Positions 18,693 to 27,864 are shown, counted from the first letter of the stretch. The stretch is DNA of 64,000 nt from Blautia sp. (GCA_029257775.1 JARIAQ010000023.1:62001-126000); one strand, 5' to 3'. Notes: generated by a model not told the origin, from the letters alone. Numbers and translations: made by a program.

Positions 18693-18772
18693 TTTCCGGG
18701 TTCCCCCTTTTTTAATAGCAAAAGTTTTCTTAACCAGCTTTTCGCATCTTTCAACTGTTATCAAATTTACGC

Positions 18773-18834
18773 AAAAAGGCATAAACGACCTGCTCTACAT
18801 CACCTTTCGTGAATAAAACAGTTTCGTTTATGCC
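18773..18834 (-). terminator. Attenuator terminator in the licT-pts leader
   Basis: GGCATAAACGA (18834-18824) pairs perfectly with TCGTTTATGCC (18788-18778), 11 bp, followed by TTTTT on the minus strand. Its 5' arm overlaps the 3' part of the RAT site, the classic LicT/SacY arrangement. Confidence 0.85.
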
Positions 18835-18853
18835 TGCTTAACCAGTAACACAC
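18824..18853 (-). promoter_or_regulatory. RAT (ribonucleic antiterminator) site
   Basis: On the minus strand, GTGTTACTGGTTAAGC runs into GCAGGCATAAAC, matching the conserved ends of LicT/SacY RAT elements (TGTTACTG and GCAGGCAAAACC). Binding by the antiterminator would block the overlapping terminator. Confidence 0.8.
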
Positions 18854-18913
18854 TACTCAAGTTCATCCCTTATAATATCCATTTCTCTTATTGTGTATAA
18901 TGAATATATATAA

Positions 18914-18942
18914 ACTATATACTATCCTATATCTATCGTCAA
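18914..18942 (-). promoter_or_regulatory. Promoter of the licT-pts operon
   Basis: The minus strand has TTGACG (18942-18937), 17 bases, then TATAGT (18919-18914), about 60 bases upstream of the RAT site. The remaining stretch up to sigE is very AT-rich with no other signal seen. Confidence 0.7.
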
Positions 18943-19022
18943 GCTGTATTTTTTAACCAATTTTTACTTTTATTTTTATAACTTTTTTACAATTCTTATG
19001 TAATTTTTATTAAAAATAAAAT

Positions 19023-19754
19023 TTATTCATATCGAACAATCTCTTTCTTTAATCGCTTCATAATCTTCTTTTCCAACCGGGAAATATAAGACTGAGAAAT
19101 CCCCAACAAATCTGCTACTTCTTTTTGTGTTTTTTCTCCTCCATCAGGCATATTAATACCGAATCGCAATCGAACAATAGTCTGTTCTCTTTTCGTCAAT
19201 TTACCAATCGCTTTTCCTAAAAGCGTTCTTTCCACTTCATTTTCAATATCTTTATAAATCACATCTTCATCTGTTCCTAAAATATCTGAAAGAAGCAGTT
19301 CATTTCCATCCCAATCCACATTTAGGGGCTCATCAATGGAAACTTCTAATTTTGTTTTACTATTTCTTCTCAAATACATCAAAATTTCATTTTCAATACA
19401 ACGAGAAGCATATGTTGCCAATTTAATTTTCTTTATGGGATCAAAGGTGTTAATTGCTTTAATCAAACCAATCGTTCCAATAGAAATTAAATCTTCAACC
19501 CCTACACCAGTATTATCAAATTTTTTCGCAATATAAACAACTAATCTTAAATTATGTTCAATCAAACAGGCTCTTGCATCTTCTTTTTTCTCCCCTGACA
19601 AAGCATCTAGCATTTCCCCTTCTTCTTGCGCAGTAAGTGGTGCCGGCAAAACCTCGGCACCTCCAATATAATGCATTTCATTCCTCTTAGGTAGAAAAAC
19701 CCCTTTAAACCCTGAAAATTTTACATTTCCTCCAACACAAATATCCATATTCAC
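19023..19754 (-). CDS. sigE: RNA polymerase sigma-E, early mother-cell sporulation factor (pro-form)
   Basis: Sigma-70 family factor driving early mother-cell genes. It matches SigE almost throughout: [83 protein letters not shown], and [19 protein letters not shown] at the end. The 243 residues include an N-terminal pro-sequence of about 25 residues before YIGG. The start is taken as GTG (with AGAGGAGGA upstream), giving MNMDICVGG; this makes the pro-sequence short and not clearly amphipathic. It lies directly after spoIIGA. Confidence 0.93.
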   Translation of the reverse strand: MNMDICVGGNVKFSGFKGVFLPKRNEMHYIGGAEVLPAPLTAQEEGEMLDALSGEKKEDARACLIEHNLRLVVYIAKKFDNTGVGVEDLISIGTIGLIKAINTFDPIKKIKLATYASRCIENEILMYLRRNSKTKLEVSIDEPLNVDWDGNELLLSDILGTDEDVIYKDIENEVERTLLGKAIGKLTKREQTIVRLRFGINMPDGGEKTQKEVADLLGISQSYISRLEKKIMKRLKKEIVRYE

Positions 19755-19768
19755 AAAACTCCTCCTCT

Positions 19769-20635
19769 TTATTTTTCCCATATTCCCGGATTTATAATTG
19801 CCTGAAATCTCCCTTTCTCAGACAATTTCGTATATGAAACCCCAACAGCCCCTTGCAAAACTTCTTTTTCTTCCCGTTGCTCTTTTATAATAAGTTTATC
19901 CACGGTTACAACAGGAAGAAGTCCCTTTTGACATCCAACACTGGTATAAGGCAAAAATCTGGGATTTAATCCCTGAACATAATCTTCCTTTATCTGCTTT
20001 TCCATAGTTATCTTCATGGTGCAAAAACTGTCCAAAAATAGCTGTTGTTTCTCTGTCAATAATTGAAAAAAATTGTCCTTTTCCATAACACAAACAGGTT
20101 TTCCCGTTGCTCTGTCATAAAGACAATTTCCGGTATCATACAGTCCTTTTACTTTTATTTTCTTTCCATTCAGTGCCACTAGCACCTCACAGTAAAGATC
20201 TCTTTTCCTTTTTAAGTATTTACAGAGTCTTATGCCTATGTACAAAATCCAATAACAAATCATTGTTATTGCTACAAATGTAAAAATCCCTTTTCTTATT
20301 CTTTGTGAAAACATAATAAGAAAACCGCCTAGCAGAAAATTGCATTCAAAAAATACACACATTTTTAAAATCAAATCTTTTGTTCCTTTTATGTCACACC
20401 CTATACTCACCATAAGTACTGCTGTCATAACATAAAAAATACCATTTTGAAAGCTGAATAATTCTTTTGTAAACACAAAAATTAAAGAATTTCCTATTGC
20501 ACCTACTGCTGCACCCAAAATCGCCTTTACAGGATTGGCAGCTCCCATAAGAATTTGATTCGTTAGGCACAACACAAAAAAACAAGGCAGCAAGTTTACC
20601 ACGAAAAAAACGTCTATGTAAACTTCGCAGTACAC
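19769..20635 (-). CDS. spoIIGA: Sporulation sigma-E processing peptidase SpoIIGA
   Basis: Membrane-bound aspartic protease that activates pro-sigma-E. The 288-residue protein has an N-terminal half with five hydrophobic segments ([18 protein letters not shown] and following) and a C-terminal protease domain with the catalytic [11 protein letters not shown] followed by [10 protein letters not shown]. The start is GTG with AGGGGGT upstream; an earlier ATG lacks a site. It is cotranscribed with sigE (14-base gap). Confidence 0.92.
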   Translation of the reverse strand: MYCEVYIDVFFVVNLLPCFFVLCLTNQILMGAANPVKAILGAAVGAIGNSLIFVFTKELFSFQNGIFYVMTAVLMVSIGCDIKGTKDLILKMCVFFECNFLLGGFLIMFSQRIRKGIFTFVAITMICYWILYIGIRLCKYLKRKRDLYCEVLVALNGKKIKVKGLYDTGNCLYDRATGKPVCVMEKDNFFQLLTEKQQLFLDSFCTMKITMEKQIKEDYVQGLNPRFLPYTSVGCQKGLLPVVTVDKLIIKEQREEKEVLQGAVGVSYTKLSEKGRFQAIINPGIWEK

Positions 20636-20666
20636 AAAACACCCCCTAAACCTCTGCATAACTCTC

Positions 20667-20687
20667 TTACTTATCTGGAATAAGTAA
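20667..20687 (-). other. Hairpin at the 5' end of the spoIIGA mRNA
   Basis: TTACTTAT and ATAAGTAA form an 8-bp dyad with a 5-base loop, placed right at the predicted transcription start. It could protect the mRNA 5' end or serve as a protein site. Confidence 0.4.
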
Positions 20688-20691
20688 TTTT

Positions 20692-20757
20692 ATTATAGAG
20701 GTTAGGGGGCGCTGATTTTGTCAAAAACACATAGCTATATATAAAATCTTTTCGACA
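20692..20757 (-). promoter_or_regulatory. spoIIG-type promoter with Spo0A box
   Basis: The minus strand has consensus TTGACA (20724-20719) and TATAAT (20697-20692), but the spacer is 21 bases. B. subtilis spoIIG has the same abnormal long spacing and depends on Spo0A. A perfect 0A box TGTCGAA lies at 20757-20751, and TGACAAA, one mismatch from a 0A box, overlaps the -35 element. Confidence 0.75.
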
Positions 20758-20788
20758 CTATTAAACTTTATTTCCCATATTATAGCAA

Positions 20789-21550
20789 TTATTTCAAAAT
20801 TTTATGAATATCTATAAGCACTTTTTTAAGTTCATCTGCTCTTATCTGTCCTGGGGCAGATGCATTTTTCCCAGCTGCAAAGGTAATACAAGAACCTGTA
20901 AATTCTCCACAAATTCTGCTCAATATTCCTTTCTGACCCATGGACATAGTAATGATAGGTTTTTTAATCTGTTTTTCGCCTTCTATGGTTGCTTGCAAAA
21001 GCGCAAACACATCATCCTTTGATTGAGGCATTGCTGCAATTTTCAAAAAATCTGCTTTCAATTTCTCCATCGTATAGAAATCACCTAAAATTTTTTCAGC
21101 AGAAGGTGTTCCTTCGAAATGATGACTCGATGCAAGCACTGTCGCACCTATATTTTTTAGCTCTTCTATAAGTTTTTCAACATCTCCCGGATACCAGAAT
21201 ACCTGCACATCTACAATATCTGCCAACTTCTTCCTGGAAACTATTTTTAAAAGCTGTACATAATCTTCAGGCCTAATGGACTTTTCTCCACCCTCCTCCT
21301 GTGTACGAAAAGTAAATAGCACGGGAATTTGTCTAAAATTGTCATTTATAGTTACCAACATTTCGCAAACTTTTTCTATATTATAAATCTCAGAAAAGAA
21401 ATCTGCTCTCCATTCTATTAAATCTGGATTATATTGTTTGACTATTTTCATTTCTTCTATAATTTCTTTTCTGTTTCTTCCCGTTAAAGGAATACAAATC
21501 TTGGGAATTCCCTGTCCAATTTCTAAATTTTTTATCTTTACTGTATTCAT
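20789..21550 (-). CDS. aroD: 3-dehydroquinate dehydratase, type I
   Basis: Third step of the shikimate pathway, by a Schiff-base mechanism. The 253-residue TIM barrel shows the catalytic His in VLASSHHFEGTPS and the Schiff-base Lys in DFLKIAAMPQS. N-terminal IEWRADFF and C-terminal GSCITFA complete the family pattern. AAGGAGG precedes the ATG. It stands back to back with aroE, the next enzyme of the pathway, on the other strand. Confidence 0.93.
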   Translation of the reverse strand: MNTVKIKNLEIGQGIPKICIPLTGRNRKEIIEEMKIVKQYNPDLIEWRADFFSEIYNIEKVCEMLVTINDNFRQIPVLFTFRTQEEGGEKSIRPEDYVQLLKIVSRKKLADIVDVQVFWYPGDVEKLIEELKNIGATVLASSHHFEGTPSAEKILGDFYTMEKLKADFLKIAAMPQSKDDVFALLQATIEGEKQIKKPIITMSMGQKGILSRICGEFTGSCITFAAGKNASAPGQIRADELKKVLIDIHKILK

Positions 21551-21600
21551 CTTATCCCCTCCTTATTTTTTTCTACTAAAATATTATCATATTTTTTCAC

Positions 21601-21629
21601 TTGACACCACTACTGTTTCACTTTAAACT
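21601..21629 (+). promoter_or_regulatory. Probable promoter of aroE
   Basis: TTGACA (21601-21606), 17 bases, then TAAACT (21624-21629), about 20 bases before the ribosome-binding site. Confidence 0.5.
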
Positions 21630-21663
21630 TCTAAATAGCAATATATTTTAAAGGAGGTTGCCC

Positions 21664-22533
21664 ATGCCATCGATTACAGGAACAACAAAATTGACCGGAC
21701 TACTAGGAGAACCGGTAAAACACAGTATTTCTCCTCTAATCCATAATTTCAGCTTTCAAAAACTTCATTTGGATTATGTATATTTATGCTTCCAAATCAA
21801 TGAACAAACTTTGGAAGAAGCCATAAAAGGGCTTCGTGTTCTGGATATAAAAGGCTTTAATCTCACAATGCCAAATAAAACAAAAGTCCTTTCTTATTTA
21901 GATACACTTTCTCCTGCTGCTCGTCTCATTGGTGCTGTTAATACAGTTGAAAATAAAAATGGAACTTTTATCGGACATAATACAGATGGAATTGGTTTCA
22001 TGCAGTCTGTGAAAGAACAAGGGATTCTTATGAAAAACCAAACTATGACACTTTTAGGAATTGGAGGCGCTGCAACGGCAATCTGTGCACAAGCTGCTCT
22101 TGATGGTGTAGATACAATACATATTTTTTCCCGTCCTAACAGTTCGCATTTGCCTCGAATCAAAACGTTACAGGAAAACTTAAAACAGGAAACCTCCTGT
22201 AAAATTTTCATTCACAACTTATTGGATAAACAAGAATTAAAAACTTCTATCAAAGACAGCTGCCTTTTAGTAAATGCAACCTCTGTAGGTATGGCTCCTC
22301 ATGTAGATGATTGTCTCATTGAAGATAACTCTATTTTCCATAAAAATCTTGCTGTAGCTGATATTATTTACAATCCTTGGGAAACTACTTTACTAACAAA
22401 AGCAAAGGCAAATAATTGTAAAACTTTTAATGGATACTCCATGCTTTTATATCAAGGAGCTGAAGCATTCCGCATCTGGACTGGAAAAGAAATGCCAGTA
22501 AATCTCGTCAAAGAACACTTAAAACATCAATAA
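21664..22533 (+). CDS. aroE: Shikimate dehydrogenase
   Basis: Reduces 3-dehydroshikimate to shikimate with NADPH. The 289-residue protein has the substrate motif EPVKHSISPLIHN, catalytic Lys in FNLTMPNKTKVL, Asp in GHNTDGIGFM, and the nucleotide loop LLGIGGAATAI. The ATG is chosen over a TTG two codons upstream because AAAGGAGG has proper spacing only to the ATG. One of two plus-strand genes in the window. Confidence 0.93.
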   Translation: MPSITGTTKLTGLLGEPVKHSISPLIHNFSFQKLHLDYVYLCFQINEQTLEEAIKGLRVLDIKGFNLTMPNKTKVLSYLDTLSPAARLIGAVNTVENKNGTFIGHNTDGIGFMQSVKEQGILMKNQTMTLLGIGGAATAICAQAALDGVDTIHIFSRPNSSHLPRIKTLQENLKQETSCKIFIHNLLDKQELKTSIKDSCLLVNATSVGMAPHVDDCLIEDNSIFHKNLAVADIIYNPWETTLLTKAKANNCKTFNGYSMLLYQGAEAFRIWTGKEMPVNLVKEHLKHQ

Positions 22534-22549
22534 ATTTTATATCTGCATA

Positions 22550-22595
22550 AAAGAGCTGTTCTATTTTCAATAACTGATTGATAGAACAGCTCTTT
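22550..22595. terminator. Terminator between convergent aroE and agcS
   Basis: A 15-bp perfect stem (22550-22564 with 22581-22595) with a 16-base loop. U-tracts are weak on both sides, but the position between convergent genes supports the call. Confidence 0.7.
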
Positions 22596-22599
22596 CAAA

Positions 22600-23988
22600 T
22601 TATTTCTTTGTTTGCTTCATTTTCTTTTCTTCTGAAAAGAACTTTTTCGTCTCCGCAATTACTACTGGGCTTAAAGCAAGTAATGCAATTAAGTTTGGAA
22701 ACGCCATTAACGCATTCGTAATATCAGCCAATATCCATACTGTTTCTAATGTAAGATAAGGTGCTACTGCAATGCAGAGAATATATACAACTTTAAAAAT
22801 CTTAGAACAATAGGCACTTCTTACCAAATAAGAAAGACATCTTTCTCCATAATAGCACCAACCAATAATTGTAGTGAATGAAAAAAACACTAATCCAATA
22901 GATACAATATACATTCCAATATTTCCAGGAAGCCCCTGATTATATGCTGCATTAGAAAGTAAACTTCCGTCTAACGCTGTAGTATCTAAAAGCCCTGATG
23001 AGATTACTACAATCCCTGTCATCGTACAGATAATCAATGTTGTAAAAAACACACTTGTCATAGATAAAAGTCCCTGACGTACACAAGAATTTGTTTTTGC
23101 CGCAGCTACTACAATAGGTGAACTTCCAAGACCAGCCTCATTTGTATAAACACCTCGGGCAACTCCTGTCTGTAAAGCGGTCATAACAGAAATAATAATC
23201 GTTCCTGAAGCACCACCAATCATTGCCTTAGGATGAAAAGCTGCATGAAAAATAGACTTAAACACTTCTGGAATAACTTGTGCATGAATAATCATAATGA
23301 TTACGGATCCTAAAACATAAAATATAGCCATAATAGGTACAATAAATTCAGCTGCCTTCGAGATGGATTTAATCCCACCTAATACTACGGCTGCTACTGC
23401 AATAGTAACTATGATCCCAACTAACCAAATTGGAACACCAAAAGCAGAGTGCGCTGACTCTGTAATAGCGTTTACCTGCGGAAAAGTTCCACATCCCATT
23501 AGTGCTGTCATTACACCAAAGATAGCAAAAATTTTTGCCAGCCAAATCCATTTCTTCCCCATACCATTTTGTATATAATACATTGGACCGCCTGCAACTT
23601 CTCCATTTTCATCTATGGTTCTATATTTAACTGCTAATACACCTTCCGCATACTTTGTCGTCATCCCCACAAAAGCAGATACCCACATCCAAAAAAGTGC
23701 ACCCGGTCCCCCAGTTCTAAGTGCTGTTGCAACCCCCACAATACTTCCAGTACCTATAGTGGCTGCTAATGTAGTACAAAGAGAGGCAAAAGCCGATACA
23801 TCCCCTTCATCACCTTCTACTCCTTCTTCTTTTTCGAAAATATACCGGATAGCTCTAGGTAATCTTGTAACCTGCAAAAAACCCAAACGTATTGTAAAGT
23901 ATAATCCTGTTCCTACCAATAAAATTAAAGTAACTGGTCCCCACACAACAGACTGAATACTTTTTAAAATGTTTATAAAGCTGTCCAT
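22600..23988 (-). CDS. Sodium:alanine (amino acid) symporter, AGCS family
   Basis: Sodium-coupled uptake of alanine or glycine. The 462-residue protein has about 11 membrane helices and family motifs such as SAFASLCTTLAATIGTGSIVG, GPGALFWMWVSAFVGM, AVKYR, and GVYTNEAGLGSSPIVVAAA. It is downstream of alanine dehydrogenase, which suggests alanine as substrate. The intergenic leader carries a long inverted repeat ending in a U-run. Confidence 0.9.
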   Translation of the reverse strand: MDSFINILKSIQSVVWGPVTLILLVGTGLYFTIRLGFLQVTRLPRAIRYIFEKEEGVEGDEGDVSAFASLCTTLAATIGTGSIVGVATALRTGGPGALFWMWVSAFVGMTTKYAEGVLAVKYRTIDENGEVAGGPMYYIQNGMGKKWIWLAKIFAIFGVMTALMGCGTFPQVNAITESAHSAFGVPIWLVGIIVTIAVAAVVLGGIKSISKAAEFIVPIMAIFYVLGSVIIMIIHAQVIPEVFKSIFHAAFHPKAMIGGASGTIIISVMTALQTGVARGVYTNEAGLGSSPIVVAAAKTNSCVRQGLLSMTSVFFTTLIICTMTGIVVISSGLLDTTALDGSLLSNAAYNQGLPGNIGMYIVSIGLVFFSFTTIIGWCYYGERCLSYLVRSAYCSKIFKVVYILCIAVAPYLTLETVWILADITNALMAFPNLIALLALSPVVIAETKKFFSEEKKMKQTKK

Positions 23989-24021
23989 ATAATTCCTCCT
24001 ACTATTTCCTTATTAAAAAGC

Positions 24022-24153
24022 AAAAAAAGGTCTGTTACATCAGCTATCAAAAATATAAATACATTATCAGCTAATATCTTAATGCAAATGAATAAAAGCT
24101 AAGTAAAATGTACAAATTTTCTCGATATACACTTCATGTAACAGTCCCTTTTT
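24022..24153 (-). other. Structured leader upstream of the alanine symporter gene
   Basis: On the minus strand, AAAAAGGGACTGTTACAT (24153-24136) can pair with ATGTAACAGACCTTTTT (24040-24024), closing about 95 bases and ending in a seven-base U-run. The layout resembles a P1 stem plus terminator. Between the arms, AGCT-containing short repeats recur. I could not match it to glycine or another known riboswitch. Confidence 0.45.
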
Positions 24154-24191
24154 ACTTGTCCTTATTTTTTTAATAGAATTTTACATTCTGT

Positions 24192-25304
24192 TTAGAACAA
24201 TTCTTTAATTTCTGTATATTCTACATGAAAGCTGTCTGCCACATTTTTACAAGTAAGCTTGCCATCATAGGTGTTAATACCAGAATAAATAACATCATTT
24301 TCTTTACAAGCATTTTCCAGCCCTTTCCCTGCTATTTGAAGTCCATACTTCAATGTGGCATTTGTAAGGGCTATAGTAGACGTGCGAGGAACTGCTCCTG
24401 GCATGTTCCCTACACAATAATGAACAACACCATCCACCACAAAGGTTGGATTATCATGATATGTTACCTTTGTGGTTTCACAACATCCACCTTGATCTAC
24501 TGCTACGTCTACAATTACACTTCCTGGCTTCATTTCTTTCAAATACTCTTTTTTCATAACCTTAGGTGCTGCTTTACCTGGGATAAGAACGCAACCAATA
24601 ACTAAATCTGCTTCTTTTACTGCATTTTCGATAGCTGCATCTGTACTATACATAGTTTGAATTCTAGCTCCGAAAATATCATCGAGATATGCCAATCTTT
24701 CCAAATTAATATCAAAAATTGTAACATCCGCTCCCATACCTACTGCAATTTTACAAGCATTTGTTCCTACATTACCTGCACCTAAAATAACAACTTTTGC
24801 TTTTGGTGTACCTGGCACTCCTGAGAGCAACATTCCTTTTCCGCCAAACGGCTTTTCCAGATATTTCGCGCCTTCCTGCACACTTAATCGTCCTGCAATC
24901 TGGCTCATCGGTGCCAAAAGCGGAATAGTCCTATTTCTCTCAATCAGTGTTTCATAAGCAACGCCTTTTACTCCTTTTTCCAATAATTCATTTGTCAAAG
25001 AACGATCTGCGGCAAGATGAAGATAGGTGTAAAGAATTAGATCTTTATGAAAATACGAATACTCTTCTTTTAAAGGTTCTTTTACTTTAATCATCATTTC
25101 ACAAGTATCCCATACCTCTTTAGCTGTATCTACCAAAATAGCTCCTGCTGCCTTATATTCTTCATCTGTAAATCCAGAACCTTCTCCCGCTGTCTTCTCA
25201 ATATAAACAACATGTCCTGCATTGGTATAACTTTTGACATTATCAGGTGTAATTCCTACACGAAATTCATTGTTCTTAATTTCTTTTACACATCCAATTT
25301 TCAT
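24192..25304 (-). CDS. ald: Alanine dehydrogenase
   Basis: NAD-dependent oxidative deamination of L-alanine to pyruvate and ammonium (reversible). The 370-residue protein shows MKIGCVKEIKNNEFRVGITP, the catalytic-His region YTYLHLAADRSLT, GGKGMLLSGVPGT, and the Rossmann loop VILGAGNVGTNACKIA. It lies upstream of the alanine symporter, forming an alanine uptake and use module. AGGAGG precedes the ATG. Confidence 0.94.
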   Translation of the reverse strand: MKIGCVKEIKNNEFRVGITPDNVKSYTNAGHVVYIEKTAGEGSGFTDEEYKAAGAILVDTAKEVWDTCEMMIKVKEPLKEEYSYFHKDLILYTYLHLAADRSLTNELLEKGVKGVAYETLIERNRTIPLLAPMSQIAGRLSVQEGAKYLEKPFGGKGMLLSGVPGTPKAKVVILGAGNVGTNACKIAVGMGADVTIFDINLERLAYLDDIFGARIQTMYSTDAAIENAVKEADLVIGCVLIPGKAAPKVMKKEYLKEMKPGSVIVDVAVDQGGCCETTKVTYHDNPTFVVDGVVHYCVGNMPGAVPRTSTIALTNATLKYGLQIAGKGLENACKENDVIYSGINTYDGKLTCKNVADSFHVEYTEIKELF

Positions 25305-25330
25305 AACCCAAGACCTCCTAATAAAATATT

Positions 25331-25359
25331 ATTATACAACTACTTCTCTTTCGCACCAA
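25331..25359 (-). promoter_or_regulatory. Probable promoter of ald
   Basis: The minus strand has TTGGTG (25359-25354), 17 bases, then TATAAT (25336-25331). Farther upstream, 25453-25483 holds an imperfect TACCATT...AATGGTA dyad of unknown use. Confidence 0.55.
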
Positions 25360-25541
25360 TATTGTCCTAAAATTAAATGTAGTTCTTATATCTATATTCT
25401 ATTCCCGCGCTTTTCGTATTATGTATAGAACTCTGTATTCTTTCCTATTTTTTACCATTTTAAAACTTCTTGTTTTAATGGTATCATGTTTTCGGACTTT
25501 TTTCAATATTATTCCATTTTTCTCCTTTTTAGCAGTATATA

Positions 25542-25571
25542 TTTAAAAAAGAGCTACCCACAGGTAGCTCT
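25542..25571 (-). terminator. Terminator of ftsZ
   Basis: GAGCTACC (25551-25558) pairs with GGTAGCTC (25563-25570) across a 4-base loop, extended by one A-T pair, then TTTTTTAAA on the minus strand. It closes the division cluster. Confidence 0.85.
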
Positions 25572-25581
25572 AAATCAAGTT

Positions 25582-26748
25582 TTATCTTCTATTTTTCAAA
25601 AAATCTGGAATCTGAATATCTTTCTTAGGAACATTGCTTGTAAATGTTGTCTGAGGCTGCTGGAATGTCGGTTGCTTAAATGTCGGCATCTGATAAGCTG
25701 GCTGTGCCTGTACATTGGACTGTTCCTGCTGTACTTTCGCAGTCTTTCCTGATTTTGCTGCATTTTTATCTCTTGTTACACTAGCTTTACGTGTTGTTTC
25801 ATCATCAAGACCTGTAGCAATAACAGTAATTCTTACATAATCAGCTTCTTTATCATCATACAATGCACCAAAAATAATATTAGTATCTTCACCTGTCATA
25901 TTCTGCACATATGTTGCAGCATCATTTGCATCCATAAGAGAAATATCACCGGATACATTGATAATAACATGAGATGCACCTTCAATGGTTGTCTCAAGTA
26001 ATGGACTGGATACTGCCTGCTGAACAGCTTCCATAGCTTTATCATCACCTTTTCCTTCACCAATACCAATGTGTGCAACACCTTTATCAATCATAACTGT
26101 CTGAACATCTGCAAAGTCAAGATTAATCAATGCTGGTAAATTAATTAAGTCTGTAATACCCTGAACTGCCTGCTGAAGCACTTCATCTGCTTTTTTCAGA
26201 GCTTCTGGCATAGTTGTACGACGATCTACAATTTCCAAAAGACGATCATTTGGAATAATAATCAATGTATCTACGCTTTCTTTTAATTTTTCAATACCTG
26301 CCAAGGCATTACTCATACGTGTTTTTGCTTCAAAACGGAAAGGTTTTGTTACAACACCAACAGTCAGAATACCCATTTCTTTTGCAACACCTGCGACAAC
26401 TGGAGCAGCACCGGTTCCTGTTCCTCCGCCCATACCACAGGTTACAAATACCATGTCTGCACCCTGAATTGCCTGACGAATTTCTTCAATACTTTCTTCT
26501 GCTGCTTTTTCACCAATTTCTGGTTTTGCACCTGCTCCCAGTCCTTTTGTCAGTTTTTCACCAATCTGAATCACTGTAGGTGCTTTACATAAAGTTAAAG
26601 CCTGTTTATCTGTATTTACACCGATGAATTCAACTCCACCGATTGCTTCCTCTACCATTCTGTTTACTGCATTATTTCCAGCTCCGCCTACACCTACAAC
26701 AATAATTTTTGCAGATGATTCAGCCTCGTTTGTCATGATTTCTAACAC
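25582..26748 (-). CDS. ftsZ: Cell division protein FtsZ
   Basis: Tubulin-like GTPase that forms the Z ring. The 388-residue protein has [13 protein letters not shown], the tubulin signature [19 protein letters not shown]-type T7 loop ([11 protein letters not shown]), a Gln-rich linker ([13 protein letters not shown]) and the conserved C-terminal peptide [11 protein letters not shown] used by membrane tethers. The start is GTG ([11 protein letters not shown]) with AGGAGG 7 bases upstream. ftsA is not adjacent. Confidence 0.96.
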   Translation of the reverse strand: MLEIMTNEAESSAKIIVVGVGGAGNNAVNRMVEEAIGGVEFIGVNTDKQALTLCKAPTVIQIGEKLTKGLGAGAKPEIGEKAAEESIEEIRQAIQGADMVFVTCGMGGGTGTGAAPVVAGVAKEMGILTVGVVTKPFRFEAKTRMSNALAGIEKLKESVDTLIIIPNDRLLEIVDRRTTMPEALKKADEVLQQAVQGITDLINLPALINLDFADVQTVMIDKGVAHIGIGEGKGDDKAMEAVQQAVSSPLLETTIEGASHVIINVSGDISLMDANDAATYVQNMTGEDTNIIFGALYDDKEADYVRITVIATGLDDETTRKASVTRDKNAAKSGKTAKVQQEQSNVQAQPAYQMPTFKQPTFQQPQTTFTSNVPKKDIQIPDFLKNRR

Positions 26749-26854
26749 TGTATTTCCTCCTTTAGCTTACTTGTATGGATTGAAATGTATATTACATTTA
26801 TTCACTTCATCAATATCCGGAAGACCGGTATGTATCAATAATACATATAGATAT

Positions 26855-26883
26855 ATAATAAATGCTTTTTTAAAATTTATCAA
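26855..26883 (-). promoter_or_regulatory. Promoter of ftsZ
   Basis: The minus strand has TTGATA (26883-26878), 17 bases, then TATTAT (26860-26855), in the 187-base gap after divIB. ftsZ may thus be expressed independently of the cluster. Confidence 0.6.
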
Positions 26884-26935
26884 CTGCTAAATTCATATTT
26901 CCCTAATTTTTTCTGTATTTTTTAGAATTTTTTTC

Positions 26936-27853
26936 TTATTCTTCTTTCTCAGTACGAGTATCTGCGGAATCTGTCCCATCGGTAACTTCTAGTTTATTTT
27001 TCTCTGTTTCTTTCCCTGTTACCTCTTTTTCTTTCTTATCCTTATTTTCCTTTATAGCTTCTCCACTATCTTCATTGGTTTCTTCTTCCGCATCCTTTAT
27101 ATCGTTCTCATCTTCAGAGGTATCTGTATCATCCTTTTTTGTATTGTCAAATACTACTGCCTGAGTATCCTCTGTAATATTTTCCAAATGAAGAATTCCC
27201 TCCATACCTTCAAGCTGAGGTAAAATTCCTAACAAACGATTCATTTTTTCGTCCATATTTTCGTCATTTCCCAATCGTACCTCAATTTCTCCATAATACA
27301 AAACTAACTGTTTCATATTGTTAAAAACCAACTTGTCCGGCTTTTCCTCTGCTTTTTCTAACATTTTTCCCACACTTAAAATACTATTAAGCTTTTTAGT
27401 ATTGACCCCTTTTAATTTTTCTCCTTGTTTTACCTCTTTTACATCCAGCCCTTCAATATAAGGTACTTTTTCAATAGGTGTTTCTGTAAAAATCTGAACA
27501 ATTCCCTGTCTATCAAAATTGGCGTATTTCCCTTCATAATCAAAATAACCAATCATCTTTTTTTCTTTTACCAAAACCTCCAAAGTACTCATGTTCTTTC
27601 TTTTTAACGTAACTTTCTCAATCAGCTGGGCATCTTTTGTTTTTTCCTCTGTTTTAATCATCATTGCTAATATAGTGTTCTTGGCAATTGGCGCATCTAA
27701 AATCATTCTTTTAATTTCTTTATCTGAATAGAAATCATTCCCTTTTATTATCACCTTTTTCACACGAAATCCCACAAAAAAAACAAGTATAAAAATTAAT
27801 ATTGCACATACCATTCCTTCTATAACAATTCTATATAATTTCTTCCTACTCAT
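26936..27853 (-). CDS. divIB: Cell division protein DivIB/FtsQ
   Basis: A 305-residue bitopic division protein. It has a short cytosolic N terminus, one membrane helix (about residues 11-29, VIEGMVCAILIFILVFFVG), a POTRA domain beginning VKKVIIKGNDFYSDKEIKRM, and a beta domain (NNMKQLVLYYGEIEVRLG). The last 70 or so residues are almost only Asp, Glu, Lys, Thr and Ser, a disordered tail on the outer side. It lies 11 bases after murA. Confidence 0.85.
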   Translation of the reverse strand: MSRKKLYRIVIEGMVCAILIFILVFFVGFRVKKVIIKGNDFYSDKEIKRMILDAPIAKNTILAMMIKTEEKTKDAQLIEKVTLKRKNMSTLEVLVKEKKMIGYFDYEGKYANFDRQGIVQIFTETPIEKVPYIEGLDVKEVKQGEKLKGVNTKKLNSILSVGKMLEKAEEKPDKLVFNNMKQLVLYYGEIEVRLGNDENMDEKMNRLLGILPQLEGMEGILHLENITEDTQAVVFDNTKKDDTDTSEDENDIKDAEEETNEDSGEAIKENKDKKEKEVTGKETEKNKLEVTDGTDSADTRTEKEE

Positions 27854-27864
27854 ACATTTCCCCT

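Noticed and set aside
23989-24191. Glycine riboswitch upstream of the AGCS symporter
   Set aside because: Such riboswitches often precede this family, but the conserved glycine aptamer core is absent; only a long-range stem is seen.
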